The notes under the pieces are model-generated. The model was not told where the DNA came from and did not search any database. It saw nothing but the letters and a program-made list of their open reading frames with translations. A DNA stretch of 32,256 bases. It comes from a virus. Below, piece after piece: positions 7,344 to 16,284 of the stretch; positions within the stretch are counted from its first letter, which is position 1, and every line of letters starts with the position of its first letter. Made by a program: the position numbers and the translations under genes. The stretch is taken from the IMG/VR virus record IMGVR_UViG_3300017772_000064, positions 1-32,256 of that record, one strand, 5' to 3'.

Positions 7344-8453
7344 TTACAATCCTAACATCTGGTTCATTCGCGCTCTGTATGGCGATAACTGCTTGGCTAA
7401 TACAAGTTGTCTCGATTCAGCAATATCAACTAAATCTTGCAATTCGTCTCTGGCATCTTCCATTGCTTTCTTATAATCTTCATCTGATAAAGTGAATTTT
7501 TGCAGCCTATCAATTGCTGCCGCAGCTGCTGCACCTTCACGCTCAGTAATCTGACCGCCACCTTTAAGCATTTGAAATGCTCGCATAAATGATTTGGCTG
7601 CGAAGTTTTCAATATATGACTCACCTAGTGTCTGATTAGATGTTACAGCTGGCACTCTGCCCTGCAAAACACCAACTTTAGAGCTAATTGCATCCATTAT
7701 TTCAGGGTCAGCTAAGGCATTTTCTAAAGATATCAGCTGTCTACTCATAACGTCAATGCCTTCTTTGCCATCTTGCTCTTTCTCTGTCAGATACTGTAAC
7801 TCTAGCGCAGTAAATTTCTTGCCAGCTGCTGCTGACTCAGACGTTACAGGTGTCGCTCCTTCTGGTAGCTCTAGGTCGCGCTTACCACCAAATGCAGAGG
7901 TTTGGTACGCCTGCGGGTTGCCTTCAGCATCTGTGTAATAATGTACAGATGTCCCGTAAGTTTCTTGCTTGCCTTGCTGTGTTAAAATGGCTTTAAGGAC
8001 TTCAGGCGCTAAACTAGGCTGTTGTCTAACTAAATCAGCTAAATCAGTTCGACCAATACGCTCTAAATATGCAACAGTTTGATTTGCTTGTTGCTGACTA
8101 ACTTGCAACTCTTGCATTTTGTTGTAGTGAGCAGTTATGCCTGCGCTTGGTGCAAATCGCATTTGGTTAAATGCTTCTGCAATACGTGCATTTTTTACAG
8201 GGTCTTTTAATGCATCCCCTACACGCTGAAATAAGTTACGCTTTGGCTGTGGTGGCACTGGTGGTTGTATTGGCTGGACAGGGGCTGGGGCAGGGGCTTG
8301 TACAGGTGCAGGAGCTTGCTGCCCTAGTTGTGGTGTATCAATGCCATTTACGCCCAACTGACGAGCCTGCTGGTTCATTTGATCCATTTGTTGCTGCATA
8401 CGCTTTAGGTTTAAAAGGTCTATTTCCTGTCCACCCATGTTTAACAAACTCAT
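7344..8453 (-). CDS. Putative internal virion structural protein (369 aa)
   Basis: A 369-residue protein. Residues about 8-40 are Gln/Met-rich and likely coiled coil, followed by a Pro/Gln/Ala-rich linker (about 45-90) and a longer helical region to the C-terminus (for example GKQETYGTSVHYYTDAEG and FMRAFQMLKGGGQITEREGA). The last element resembles virion proteins I have seen in other podovirus genomes, where it is unassigned. Shine-Dalgarno AAGGAGC precedes the start. Located between other candidate internal virion proteins and the portal, it is probably ejected or packaged with DNA; this is inference. Confidence 0.65.
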   Translation of the reverse strand: MSLLNMGGQEIDLLNLKRMQQQMDQMNQQARQLGVNGIDTPQLGQQAPAPVQAPAPAPVQPIQPPVPPQPKRNLFQRVGDALKDPVKNARIAEAFNQMRFAPSAGITAHYNKMQELQVSQQQANQTVAYLERIGRTDLADLVRQQPSLAPEVLKAILTQQGKQETYGTSVHYYTDAEGNPQAYQTSAFGGKRDLELPEGATPVTSESAAAGKKFTALELQYLTEKEQDGKEGIDVMSRQLISLENALADPEIMDAISSKVGVLQGRVPAVTSNQTLGESYIENFAAKSFMRAFQMLKGGGQITEREGAAAAAAIDRLQKFTLSDEDYKKAMEDARDELQDLVDIAESRQLVLAKQLSPYRARMNQMLGL

Positions 8454-8463
8454 TGCTAGCTCC

Positions 8464-8949
8464 TTACGCCATTTGTTTAGCTTTAGCTAAAAGCTCCATA
8501 AGCCCCATGTTATCCATAGCAGAGCCGTATGGGTTCATTTGCGCTTGCTGCAAGGGCACATATTGAGCCGTGCTTTGTGCTAATGCATGATGCTCTGGGG
8601 GTGCTTCAGCCGCAAAGTTTGCGCTTGCAAACCTTTCTTGTAGTGAAGGACTTGCTGCTTCAGGTGGTGGCGTGTAGCCCATGCTGGCTAGCTCTTGCGG
8701 TATGTTGTTAACCCCACCGCCTAGCTCTGGCATATTACCTGTCATGAATCCTTCTGGTGCGCCACCCTGTAAAGCTGCCTGCATAGCTTGTGGGTTCATA
8801 CCGCCTGCTGACGGCTGCATACCTACCATGCTAGGTGGCATTTGAGGTAATCCGTTAGCACCAGCAGCAGGTGCAGCAGCTGACTGCGATGCTACAGATT
8901 TCATTAATTTTTCCAGTAAGTCAGGGCTGGCTGCCAATGCTTCGATCAT
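8464..8949 (-). CDS. Low-complexity Ala/Met/Pro-rich structural protein (161 aa)
   Basis: A 161-residue protein rich in Ala, Met, Pro, Gly and Gln, with a short helical N-terminus (MIEALAASPDLLEKLMKSVA) and a C-terminal helix ending LMELLAKAKQMA. No enzyme motif is seen. It overlaps the stop of the upstream gene by 4 bases (8946-8949). Membership in the internal virion cluster suggests a virion component, perhaps a disordered linker between larger ejection proteins. The function is unknown. Confidence 0.6.
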   Translation of the reverse strand: MIEALAASPDLLEKLMKSVASQSAAAPAAGANGLPQMPPSMVGMQPSAGGMNPQAMQAALQGGAPEGFMTGNMPELGGGVNNIPQELASMGYTPPPEAASPSLQERFASANFAAEAPPEHHALAQSTAQYVPLQQAQMNPYGSAMDNMGLMELLAKAKQMA

Positions 8950-10247
8950 GCTAATTCCTCAAATATGTTTCCGTAATTAACAGCTAGATAGCCAGATGGC
9001 ATCGTTACTACATTCTCTGGCATAACCTCTTCTACCTCTTGTGCTATGAATCCTAAACGCATACTGTTGCTTAAACCTGCATTGTCTGCGTCTTCAGTCC
9101 AATCCCAAGAGTAGACACCAAGACCATTATCTAACCTGCCAAGCTCTTTGATGTTAGTTTTCAGGCGCATATCTGATAAAGCAGCCAACTGAGTACCCAT
9201 CGTTAGATAATCCATGATTCCGTTTTGCTTGGTTGTTTGTTGCGACTGTGGAATAGTTGAAGCGCCTAATGCTTGTGATAGATAGCCAATAGTCGATGCT
9301 GGTGCGCCTGTATAGCCTGCAAACTGCTGTTTAGCTGCATCAATAAGTTGCTGTTGCATTAGCTGTTGCAGATTGCCTTGCTCACGCACATCACCAGTAA
9401 GCGTTCGACCCATGTCAAAGCCTTGTTGTGACAATCTACCCAACTGACCTGCCGCTTGTAGTCTCTGCCCTGCACCTTGCAAGCCAGCTGACTGATTAGC
9501 TAAGCCTGCCTGTAACATTCTTTGTAAGCCTTGTTGTTCAACATTTTGGTTAGCCATGCCAGCCTGTAGCTGACGAGCCAGACCTGTTTGCTCTGTTTGT
9601 TGATTTGCGCGTGACGCTGTTAGCTGTGCTTGTTGATTAGCTAGGCTAGCCTGCATTTGACGCTGTAAGTCTTGCTGAGCCATTTGTTGTGCATTCTGGA
9701 AGCCTTGTTGTCTTAACTGTCCAGCCATAGCCCCTGCACGGTCATAGAACGCTCTATTAGACTCTGCCTGTGCGATTCCATGTCGTGACCCACCGAAAGC
9801 TCCAGCTGCGCCCATTTTAGCGTTCTGTTGCATTTGTTGAATCTGTCTAGCACGGTCAAGGTCTGCCATGCTTTGGTTAACAACCTGAGATTCATATGGG
9901 TTTGTATACGCGCCTAAATCAGTGCCTGCCAACTGACCAGCAGTTACATCGCCTGCTTGCGTCATTCTTGACCCCATATCAGTGCCAACCTGCTGTGTTC
10001 CCATACTAGTAGAAACATCCATTGGCTGATACTGAGTGCCAGCTGTAGCAGCTTGCGTGGCATCTGTTAAAGCTGTAGCAGACTGCTGCATCACATTTGG
10101 CGCAGTTGGATTGTTCATTTGCGTCTGGGCTGGCGTAGCTACTGTAGTTTGCGGTGCGTTAGCTCCACCCTTGCCACCTGATGTTGGTGCTGTTGCTGGC
10201 TGTATTTGCTGCGCCCCTTGTATTCCTGCGTTTGCTGCTGCTGCCAT
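8946..10247 (-). CDS. Coiled-coil virion protein with C-terminal peptidase S74 (intramolecular chaperone) domain
   Basis: A 433-residue protein. Residues about 110-310 are Gln/Ala-rich heptad-like repeats with recurring units such as LARQLQAGMANQNVEQQGLQ, expected to form a long coiled coil. The C-terminal 76 residues (358-433) start SDMRLKTNIKELG and contain LGFIAQEVEEVMPE, the signature of the S74 chaperone domain that trimerises a fibre and then cuts itself off at the first Ser. The domain is on the short side for the family. It lies among internal virion protein genes rather than beside the fibre genes. It overlaps both neighbours by one to four bases. Confidence 0.85.
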   Translation of the reverse strand: MAAAANAGIQGAQQIQPATAPTSGGKGGANAPQTTVATPAQTQMNNPTAPNVMQQSATALTDATQAATAGTQYQPMDVSTSMGTQQVGTDMGSRMTQAGDVTAGQLAGTDLGAYTNPYESQVVNQSMADLDRARQIQQMQQNAKMGAAGAFGGSRHGIAQAESNRAFYDRAGAMAGQLRQQGFQNAQQMAQQDLQRQMQASLANQQAQLTASRANQQTEQTGLARQLQAGMANQNVEQQGLQRMLQAGLANQSAGLQGAGQRLQAAGQLGRLSQQGFDMGRTLTGDVREQGNLQQLMQQQLIDAAKQQFAGYTGAPASTIGYLSQALGASTIPQSQQTTKQNGIMDYLTMGTQLAALSDMRLKTNIKELGRLDNGLGVYSWDWTEDADNAGLSNSMRLGFIAQEVEEVMPENVVTMPSGYLAVNYGNIFEELA

Positions 10248-10717
10248 TAGTATCTACCCCTTCTGCCACGAATATTCGCCTTGTTATACTCAGTCATCAT
10301 GCTGTTAAATTGTTCTTGATCTGTCAGCACTTTGGTATCTGCGGGATTAGGGTTGCCAAACAAGCTGTCGTAGATTTTTTGCTGCTCTGGGTTCTTTCTA
10401 GCTAATTCTTGCTGAGCTTGCTCAAACAGCGGGAAGGCACTGTAGCCTTTCATACCACCACCAAAGTCTTGCGCTTCTGGCATACCTTGCATTGGTGTAG
10501 ATGGTGCAGATAACCCAAAGGCACTTGCAGCATCTAGCTGGTTTTGCATGGCAGACATTTGTGTCGGATTGATTGCAGCTAAGTCTGCGCCCATGTAAGG
10601 CTGATAGCCTACTTGCTGTGCAACTTCTGACCGCGCTAAGTTTCTTATAGTAGGCTCTTTTGCCCACTCTGGAATAGTTGCTTCTGTAGTTTGACCGCCA
10701 CCTTTACCGCCACTCAT
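10247..10717 (-). CDS. Conserved virion-associated protein (156 aa)
   Basis: A 156-residue protein beginning MSGGKGGGQTTEATIPEWA, then a segment with GYQPYMGADLAAINPTQMSA. This start and the 'xYxGADxAAxxPxQ' region recur in marine podovirus and siphovirus proteins encoded beside structural genes; I know no demonstrated function. The C-terminus is basic (NIRGRRGRY). It abuts the upstream gene and shares one base with the downstream one. Probably a small component of the tail-nozzle or internal core; inference from location. Confidence 0.68.
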   Translation of the reverse strand: MSGGKGGGQTTEATIPEWAKEPTIRNLARSEVAQQVGYQPYMGADLAAINPTQMSAMQNQLDAASAFGLSAPSTPMQGMPEAQDFGGGMKGYSAFPLFEQAQQELARKNPEQQKIYDSLFGNPNPADTKVLTDQEQFNSMMTEYNKANIRGRRGRY

Positions 10718-10718
10718 G

Positions 10719-11084
10719 CTATAGCTCCTTCGCTAATGTGGTGAAGGCTTCGCTCCACCCATGTTCTTTCAAAACCTTAGACCAGCCTTTTCTACCTGCC
10801 AATGACATTCCCTGACAGCCTTGTTGTTTAGCAAATATTGCTGCCGAGCTTTCCATGTCAACAATTTGATCCATCTCACCGCCTGCTAGAAACACATGAA
10901 ATACCTTCTTTCTTGGGTATTCTATGATCTCTGTTACAGCGCATCCCTTCTCTGCTGGCCAAAACTGATACCGTAAAGCGTGTATGCCTTCTACAATATC
11001 TTCATATTCATGCGTGCCACCACTGTATGCTAAGGCAGCTTCAATCCATTTGCGACATCTAGCTAATTCTGCGTCTATGCTCAT
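10719..11084 (-). CDS. T7 gp13-like internal virion protein (GNAT-fold)
   Basis: A 121-residue protein with the pattern 'VFHVFLAGGEMDQIVDMESSA... GCQGMSLAGRKGWSKVLKEHGW'. It resembles the acyltransferase-like family that includes the T7 internal virion protein gp13 and many phage proteins annotated so. The catalytic status is unclear; in the phage members a structural or assembly role is usually assumed. The start is preceded by TGGTATAAT, only 8 bases before the ATG, with no Shine-Dalgarno site, so the mRNA may be leaderless. It heads the block of internal virion genes that ends at the capsid. Confidence 0.75.
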   Translation of the reverse strand: MSIDAELARCRKWIEAALAYSGGTHEYEDIVEGIHALRYQFWPAEKGCAVTEIIEYPRKKVFHVFLAGGEMDQIVDMESSAAIFAKQQGCQGMSLAGRKGWSKVLKEHGWSEAFTTLAKEL

Positions 11085-11092
11085 AGGCTCTG

Positions 11093-11101
11093 ATTATACC
11101 A
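11093..11101 (-). promoter_or_regulatory. Extended -10 promoter for the internal-virion/capsid block
   Basis: TGGTATAAT on the minus strand. The hexamer at 11093-11098 leaves 8 bases to the ATG at 11084, so the predicted transcript starts about two bases before the codon. It matches the promoter at 80-95 in both sequence (TGGTATAATC) and spacing. It lies in the only gap in this stretch, between 11111 and 11084. Confidence 0.65.
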
Positions 11102-11110
11102 TTTTTTAAG

Positions 11111-11320
11111 TTATCGAGGTATTTCGTGTGATACGTTGTAATCTACTTCAGTATCAGAAACTCTATGCCCGCGTAGCACCTCAAAAACTTCTTCGTTATT
11201 TACTGATGCTAAAGCTAATGCTTCTGCCGCCTCAATAGCCTGTGCTTTAGTTTCACACTCTTGGTGTATGATTATTTCTCTACGATATTCACTATCTAAT
11301 CTACTGTATGCAACTATCAT
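11111..11320 (-). CDS. Small unknown protein after the fibre gene (69 aa)
   Basis: A 69-residue acidic protein (MIVAYSRLDSEYRREIIIHQ; an Ala/Glu-rich helix in the middle; C-terminus YNVSHEIPR). The ATG lies one base after the TAA of the fibre gene, so it is likely translated by coupling. No motif is recognised. Its position right behind a fibre gene would suit a fibre chaperone, but nothing in the sequence shows this. Confidence 0.6.
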   Translation of the reverse strand: MIVAYSRLDSEYRREIIIHQECETKAQAIEAAEALALASVNNEEVFEVLRGHRVSDTEVDYNVSHEIPR

Positions 11321-11321
11321 T

Positions 11322-13628
11322 TTATGGCTCTTGTTTTGAAATTTTTACAAAAGATTGCATTATTTGACCTGAATCACCGCTTCCAATCTCCCTGATTTCC
11401 ATAGAATATTTTAACTCTCTGCTTTCATAAGCAGTTTTAAACATCAACGCTGCGTTTTGCGTTCCGCTAAAATATCTTTCATCAATATCCCTGTATTCTA
11501 TTAGCGCTGTACCAGCGCTTTCCCACGCGTAAGGATGCCAGTATAAAGTTGTCCCACTAGCAGGTGCAGAAGGGTAGGTAGTCAGCAAAAAATACGTTCT
11601 ATTCTGGGAAGGCATATACTGCCACGAATATATTTTTTTCTCAAAAGAACCGCCTGACTGGTTTTCATGCACCGCCCCAAACTCAGTAAATAAGTGCGTT
11701 TTGTTCCCTGCAACAGAATACCATTGCTCGTATATGGACACTGTGCTGTATTCCCCGCCAGTGATCTGTGTTGCGCTTCCTAAACTTTCACCGTTTGAGG
11801 ATACGCCTGTTGGAACATATAAAGAAAACTTTACCTGCAAATCATTAGTTGTGGATGTGTAGCCCCAACTAATTTTCAAGTTGGCATCGACAAACCGCAT
11901 GGTTGCCATAGGCGTTAACATATCGTATATGTAGCAATAATTCCCAACACAACTGAATGATGTTGTTAGTGGCTTTTGCCCACCATCTCTTATCATCAGA
12001 TAGTCTTCTTTATGATACTTGAGATTACCTACATCAACGCCATCTACTGTGCCTGTAACTGTAATATCACCTGTTACATCGAGACCGCCAGTTACTCCAC
12101 CCTACAAATTAGTTGTACCTGCCACAGTCAACGACTGTGTGCCTGATGGCGGCATGCCTATGAGTACATTGCCAGTAAATGTAGCACCTGATAGGTTTGC
12201 TTTTCCTGAGATGTCTTGATGGGCTGTTAGGTAAGCACCTAAATCACTAATCTGACTTTCAGTAATGCTTAATGCCGCTTGGTGCTGAGTAACACTACTT
12301 TGTGTAATGTTTGCATCTGGTACGTTTGCCCATGTAACAGCAGTGGATAGATCGTTAGCTTCTGTAAATGACGCTAGGTAGCCAGCATCTGCGTGATTAC
12401 CCCACCCATGCGCTGTATTCCAATCTCCAGAGTTGTCTGTGACTATAGAATACGAGCCTGAAGTAGCATCTCGCTTCATCAAGCCTTCTGAAGCAAAATC
12501 TCCATCAACAACTACGTCAGAATGGCTAGTTTCTAAGGTAGAAACCTGTGTAGCTAGGCTAGTTGTTACGGCTTGATTATTACTGTCGCCTATGAAGATA
12601 TTACCATCGTTGAGGTTAGGAGTAGCGTTAGTACGCCCTGCGCCCATGATTTTTACAGAACCAGCTGAGGCGTGTGATCTAGTAACCTTGCCTATTTTTT
12701 GTACAGATGAGCCTTCACCTGTTGGTGCTGTAGATACAAGCGCGCCAGCTGTAGCGCCTACAAATAACTCATCACCTTCTGTGTAGCTACTGGTGTCTAA
12801 TCCAGCCAATGTACCAAACGTGTAAACCTCAAGGTTAGCATTGTTGTTAGCGTCTATGGCTGCCAGACCAAAAGCAGGCATTTTTGCAGCATCGTCTGCA
12901 TCTGCTTTACTAACGACAGTTGTGTTGCCAGATATACCAGAAATATAGACAACATCACCTTTTGTTAGCGCCTCACCTGCTTGTGCTTTGAACACTACAG
13001 CGCCACGCAAATCACCTATAAACTCTGTTGCCTCTACGTCACCTGTAACTGTAACACCATCAGCAGTAGCTTCTGCCTTGATGTTTCCGCTGTGGTACAG
13101 AGCAGATACTTGCGTGTAGTCTACAGTGCCGTCAGCGCCTCTCAAATCGCCTGTGCTAAATCCTAACCCATCATCTGAGGTAAAGGTAACTATGCCTGTA
13201 GAGCCATTATATGATCCACCAGTAAATCCATCACCATCTGCACCATTAGTGCCGTTCGTACCATTAGTACCATTAGTGCCGTTAGTGCCTCGCACATCTG
13301 CGGTTGAGAAGCCTAAACCATCATTTGACGTAAATGTGATTATTCCAGTATTGGAGTCGTATGAACCACCAGTGAAACCAGTGCCATCTGTGCCATCAGT
13401 ACCATCAGCGCCTGCAACACCATTACCTATAGTATTCCATTGACCGTTGCCACTGTATAAGATTGTTTTGTTATCGTCATCCCACACCAACATACCGTCA
13501 CGATACGCTGTAGCCCCTGAAACATAAAAAGCTAAGTGTGACTTTGTTCTCGTTAAAAAAGAATTTAGTCGCTCAGCCCAATGCTTGTACTCAGTTTGCC
13601 CTGCTACTGGCGGTCTTTCTACACTCAT
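11322..13628 (-). CDS. Tail fibre/spike protein with collagen-like repeats, interrupted by an in-frame TAG
   Basis: The frame spans 768 codons with one TAG at codon 509 (12102-12104). Before it come an N-terminal virion-attachment region (VERPPVAGQTEYKHWAERLN), two copies of a 34-residue beta module (81-114 and 131-164) flanking a Gly-Thr-Asn collagen-like stretch, then a region with ALTKGDVVYISG, and beta repeats. After TAG, 'GGVTGGLDVTGDITVTGTVDG' continues the same repeat style and leads to a C-terminal domain of about 220 residues, probably receptor-binding. In such repeats TNLQGG or similar is common, so the stop may replace Gln (CAG). It overlaps the nozzle-like gene by ATGA. Confidence 0.85.
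12102..12104 (-). other. In-frame amber codon within the fibre gene
   Basis: The coding strand reads TAG between LTVAGTTNL and GGVTGGLDVTG. Both sides are in one frame and belong to one continuous beta-repeat region, so the stop divides a single gene. Termination here would remove the last 259 residues, including the probable receptor-binding domain. Readthrough would give two fibre forms. Confidence 0.88.
13137..13388 (-). repeat. Duplicated 34-residue beta module around collagen-like triplets
   Basis: Residues 81-114 and 131-164 of the fibre share the pattern DGxGFTGGSYxxxTGIxTFTS followed by xDGLGFSTxDxRG. Between them lie Gly-Thr-Asn triplets (residues 115-130) like those of phage collagen-type fibre stalks. 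The nucleotide copies are 13287-13388 and 13137-13238. They probably arose by tandem duplication and could recombine to change fibre length. Confidence 0.88.
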
Positions 13629-15427
13629 CGTTTACTACCAGCCTTAACGTCTAAACGTATTGTGCCAAGTGTAGCAGTCTGCCCTTTGCCTACAAAGGTT
13701 AAATATTTTTCAGTAGCTGGCAAATTTGCTACTAGCGTTGGCATTACGGTGTTATCAATATACTCACGACTCGCACCTGTGAGAGTTTCGTAAGTTAACA
13801 TTGCAAATGAATCAGCAGCAGATATATCCCCATCATTATTAATATCACCTAACTGCCTGCCATTTATAAGCGTGTTAAATATACTGTCTGGTTGCAAGCC
13901 AGAGCCAACATCGAGAAGATCGAGTGCTGCATCTCCGTGATTTAACAGCCAATCTCCCTGCCTCACATTTAACTGCGCCTCTCTTGCAGTAATCCTAACG
14001 TCTGTTGGGCTGCCTGATGCTTTGATGAACTTGCTGACAGACTCAGGGCTATTGGGATAATTTCTTGTTGCAAACGACACATGAATGTTACCCTCAGAAA
14101 TATGATCTGGTATTACCTGTGTAATATCCATAACCTGATCGCCACTGCCAATTTGTATTTTGCCAGTCTCTGCGCGTGGGTAGTCATCATAGTCTGGCGT
14201 ATTGAATGAAAACTCATGCTCGTATATCTTGCCAGATGGCGCTGCATAAACAGGGTGTGCAAAAATACCTGAGTCTATGCCAGATGTTCTGTCCATCTTG
14301 CCAATATTCCAATGCCCTTCTTTATAATCATAAACTACATAACTGTCGTTTTCCGTGCCTGCGTTGCTAGGATAGAACCACCACACTTCATTATGCTGAC
14401 CGTTGTGGACACACACAGCTTTAGAGCGCTGCCCTATGTTTAAGTTTTTAAAAACATGGTCATGCACATCACATGGTAAGTCTTGTACAGCTGAGCCGTT
14501 GTATACGAAAAATCCATTCGCTCCCATCCAGAATGCGCCTTCGTCTATAGACACAGCGCAGTGTCGAGAGATAGCACCACAGTCTCTACCTACCTGCTCA
14601 AAACCATAAACTGTTGGCGGTGCTTGGTACGTAGCTGTAAACGCATCTACTGTTGTAAGTATAAGTGTACGCCCCCTAGTGCCTATGCCTAGCATTATCT
14701 CGCCAGTAGTAGCTAATTCAAAGTCGCCTGCTTGGTTTGTTGCTGCTGGTGTCCACTGGGTTAAATCCTCTTGGTCGCACCATGCTATCCTGCGAAGGTT
14801 AGTGGTGTTAGCAGTTGCTCCTGCACATAACATAAAGACAAAACGCTCTTCTGTAACAACCATAGATTTAGCGCCATCAGGCGCTTGTGTAACTAATGTA
14901 GCAGGGTTTGCGTTGTTTAATATCCACTGATATAACTTTCCATCTTCTGATGACACGCCTACAAGGTACTCACCCCAAGAATCTAACGACCAAGTTGTAG
15001 CCTCTTGGATGATACCGCCACTTGGTCTTTCAATGCCAAATGCGCCTTTACCATAAGCAAAACCACCATAACTTATGTTTTGGTCTGCATCTAAATCACC
15101 AGCTGTGAAGCTAGATGGCGTAATATCTGTAACAGTCCCAGACTCGTTTATGCCAAACAGCTTATTGTATGTTCCGCACGCAATATGTGCCGTACCGCTG
15201 TTATCCTTCCAGCTAACCATGCCTCTTGCAGTCTGACCTGTACCTAATGTAACGCCAGCTGTGTTGTTCGTGTTTGTACGGTCTTCCTTTTGTCTCCAGC
15301 CGCCAATTGTTCTTAGGCTGCCATTTTCCCAGCGCATTAAGTTAGCATCGCGCCAACGCCCTGCTGACTGCGATTCTGTGCCGTGCTTTACTACGCCTGC
15401 TGGTATATCTAAACTAATTAATGGCAT
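13625..15427 (-). CDS. Tail nozzle/stabilisation-like protein with a dockerin-like calcium loop
   Basis: A 600-residue protein starting MPLISLDIPAGVVKHGTESQ and continuing with RWRDANLMRWENGSLRTIGG, a conserved opening of podovirus and related tail proteins assigned to beta-propeller nozzle or packaged-DNA stabilisation roles. The bulk shows repeated Trp/Tyr/Gly beta-strand patterns as in a propeller. Residues 528-539 read DINNDGDISAAD, an EF-hand calcium loop of dockerin type (DxNxDGxxxxxD), followed by a helix; only one such loop is visible. It overlaps the downstream fibre by ATGA and shares one base with the upstream holin candidate. Role in the tail tip is inferred from family and neighbours. 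Confidence 0.75.
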   Translation of the reverse strand: MPLISLDIPAGVVKHGTESQSAGRWRDANLMRWENGSLRTIGGWRQKEDRTNTNNTAGVTLGTGQTARGMVSWKDNSGTAHIACGTYNKLFGINESGTVTDITPSSFTAGDLDADQNISYGGFAYGKGAFGIERPSGGIIQEATTWSLDSWGEYLVGVSSEDGKLYQWILNNANPATLVTQAPDGAKSMVVTEERFVFMLCAGATANTTNLRRIAWCDQEDLTQWTPAATNQAGDFELATTGEIMLGIGTRGRTLILTTVDAFTATYQAPPTVYGFEQVGRDCGAISRHCAVSIDEGAFWMGANGFFVYNGSAVQDLPCDVHDHVFKNLNIGQRSKAVCVHNGQHNEVWWFYPSNAGTENDSYVVYDYKEGHWNIGKMDRTSGIDSGIFAHPVYAAPSGKIYEHEFSFNTPDYDDYPRAETGKIQIGSGDQVMDITQVIPDHISEGNIHVSFATRNYPNSPESVSKFIKASGSPTDVRITAREAQLNVRQGDWLLNHGDAALDLLDVGSGLQPDSIFNTLINGRQLGDINNDGDISAADSFAMLTYETLTGASREYIDNTVMPTLVANLPATEKYLTFVGKGQTATLGTIRLDVKAGSKR

Positions 15428-15801
15428 TACTTCTTCCTTAGACTCATTAACTTATCAGCGCCCTTAATACCAAAGCTGCTGCTGACCGCAATAAACAATA
15501 GATACTGATACCACTCAGGCAAGCGCGACAATGCTGCAAAGCCTTCTTCTACCCTAGCGATAATTGTAGGGTCATCTACACCTACCGCATAACCTATAAA
15601 AACGATAGGCGCGGTGAGGCAAATTACTAGATACTCGTCTTTCCAGCTTTCCTTCGAAGCCTCAGCCATCTTAGCTTCCCAGTCAGCATCATTCTCGCTC
15701 ATGGTCATCTTGGCTTTGTGCTTAGCTTGCTTCTCTTCAGCCTTGTTCTTCATGTAACCGCCAGCTAAGTTAGCTATTGGTGATATTAAACTTTGCCACA
15801 T
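15427..15801 (-). CDS. Holin candidate (3TM/GTA-type)
   Basis: A 124-residue protein with an amphipathic N-terminus (MWQSLISPIANLAGGYMKN), a charged middle, then two clear hydrophobic segments (YLVICLTAPIVFIGYAVGV and YQYLLFIAVSSSFGIKGA). The 'LPEWYQYLL... SFGIKGADK' end resembles the three-helix holin family of gene transfer agents and many phages, which make inner-membrane holes to release endolysin. The downstream gene begins on its TAATG. With the smaller membrane protein at 17676-17834 it gives two holin-like genes in one cassette. Confidence 0.72.
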   Translation of the reverse strand: MWQSLISPIANLAGGYMKNKAEEKQAKHKAKMTMSENDADWEAKMAEASKESWKDEYLVICLTAPIVFIGYAVGVDDPTIIARVEEGFAALSRLPEWYQYLLFIAVSSSFGIKGADKLMSLRKK

Positions 15802-15807
15802 AATCTA

Positions 15808-16284
15808 TTACCTCAAAGGGTCACTAACATGGTCTAACCCCATCCAAAGGTCAGAAATTTCTCTTTCGATAACTTTATACTCATCTCTAAGCTCTGTCAT
15901 CGACTCGGACACCAATTCTGCTTGCTTAACTACTGACTTCATCCCTTCTATCTCTTTAGATAGCTCAGATACGTCTGATTGCAGTTCTAAGAGGTTTTTT
16001 TGGCTTTCTGCCATAACTGATAGGGTTGTTCCTAAAGTAGCTAATTTAGCGCTTAACTGGCTTATATCGTTATCTTGTAATTGTTGCTGTATTAGCTTAA
16101 TTTCTTCCTCAATAGGAGCAACATCAGGAACGGTTACAGCTTCTACTGTCTCTAGTCTGCCGTATAAGCTGCTGGCAGCCCAGATAAATGAGCCAATCGT
16201 TGTTGCAAGCGAGAACACCACGGCAATGTAAATACCTTTGAGCTTAACGCCACCAATTGATAATTCTGTATCTGCTAAACTCAT
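15808..16284 (-). CDS. Membrane-anchored coiled-coil protein (158 aa)
   Basis: I start this at 16284, where ATG overlaps the TGA of the upstream gene (ATGA). That gives 158 residues. Residues about 16-36 form one transmembrane segment (IYIAVVFSLATTIGSFIWAA). The rest, about 40-155, is a long heptad-rich coiled coil ending REISDLWMGLDHVSDPLR. The orientation suggests the coiled coil on the periplasmic side, which would suit an unusual spanin-like or lysis-accessory role, but there is no lipoprotein partner, and similar proteins in marine phages remain unassigned. It lies between secreted proteins and the 3TM holin candidate. Confidence 0.68.
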   Translation of the reverse strand: MSLADTELSIGGVKLKGIYIAVVFSLATTIGSFIWAASSLYGRLETVEAVTVPDVAPIEEEIKLIQQQLQDNDISQLSAKLATLGTTLSVMAESQKNLLELQSDVSELSKEIEGMKSVVKQAELVSESMTELRDEYKVIEREISDLWMGLDHVSDPLR

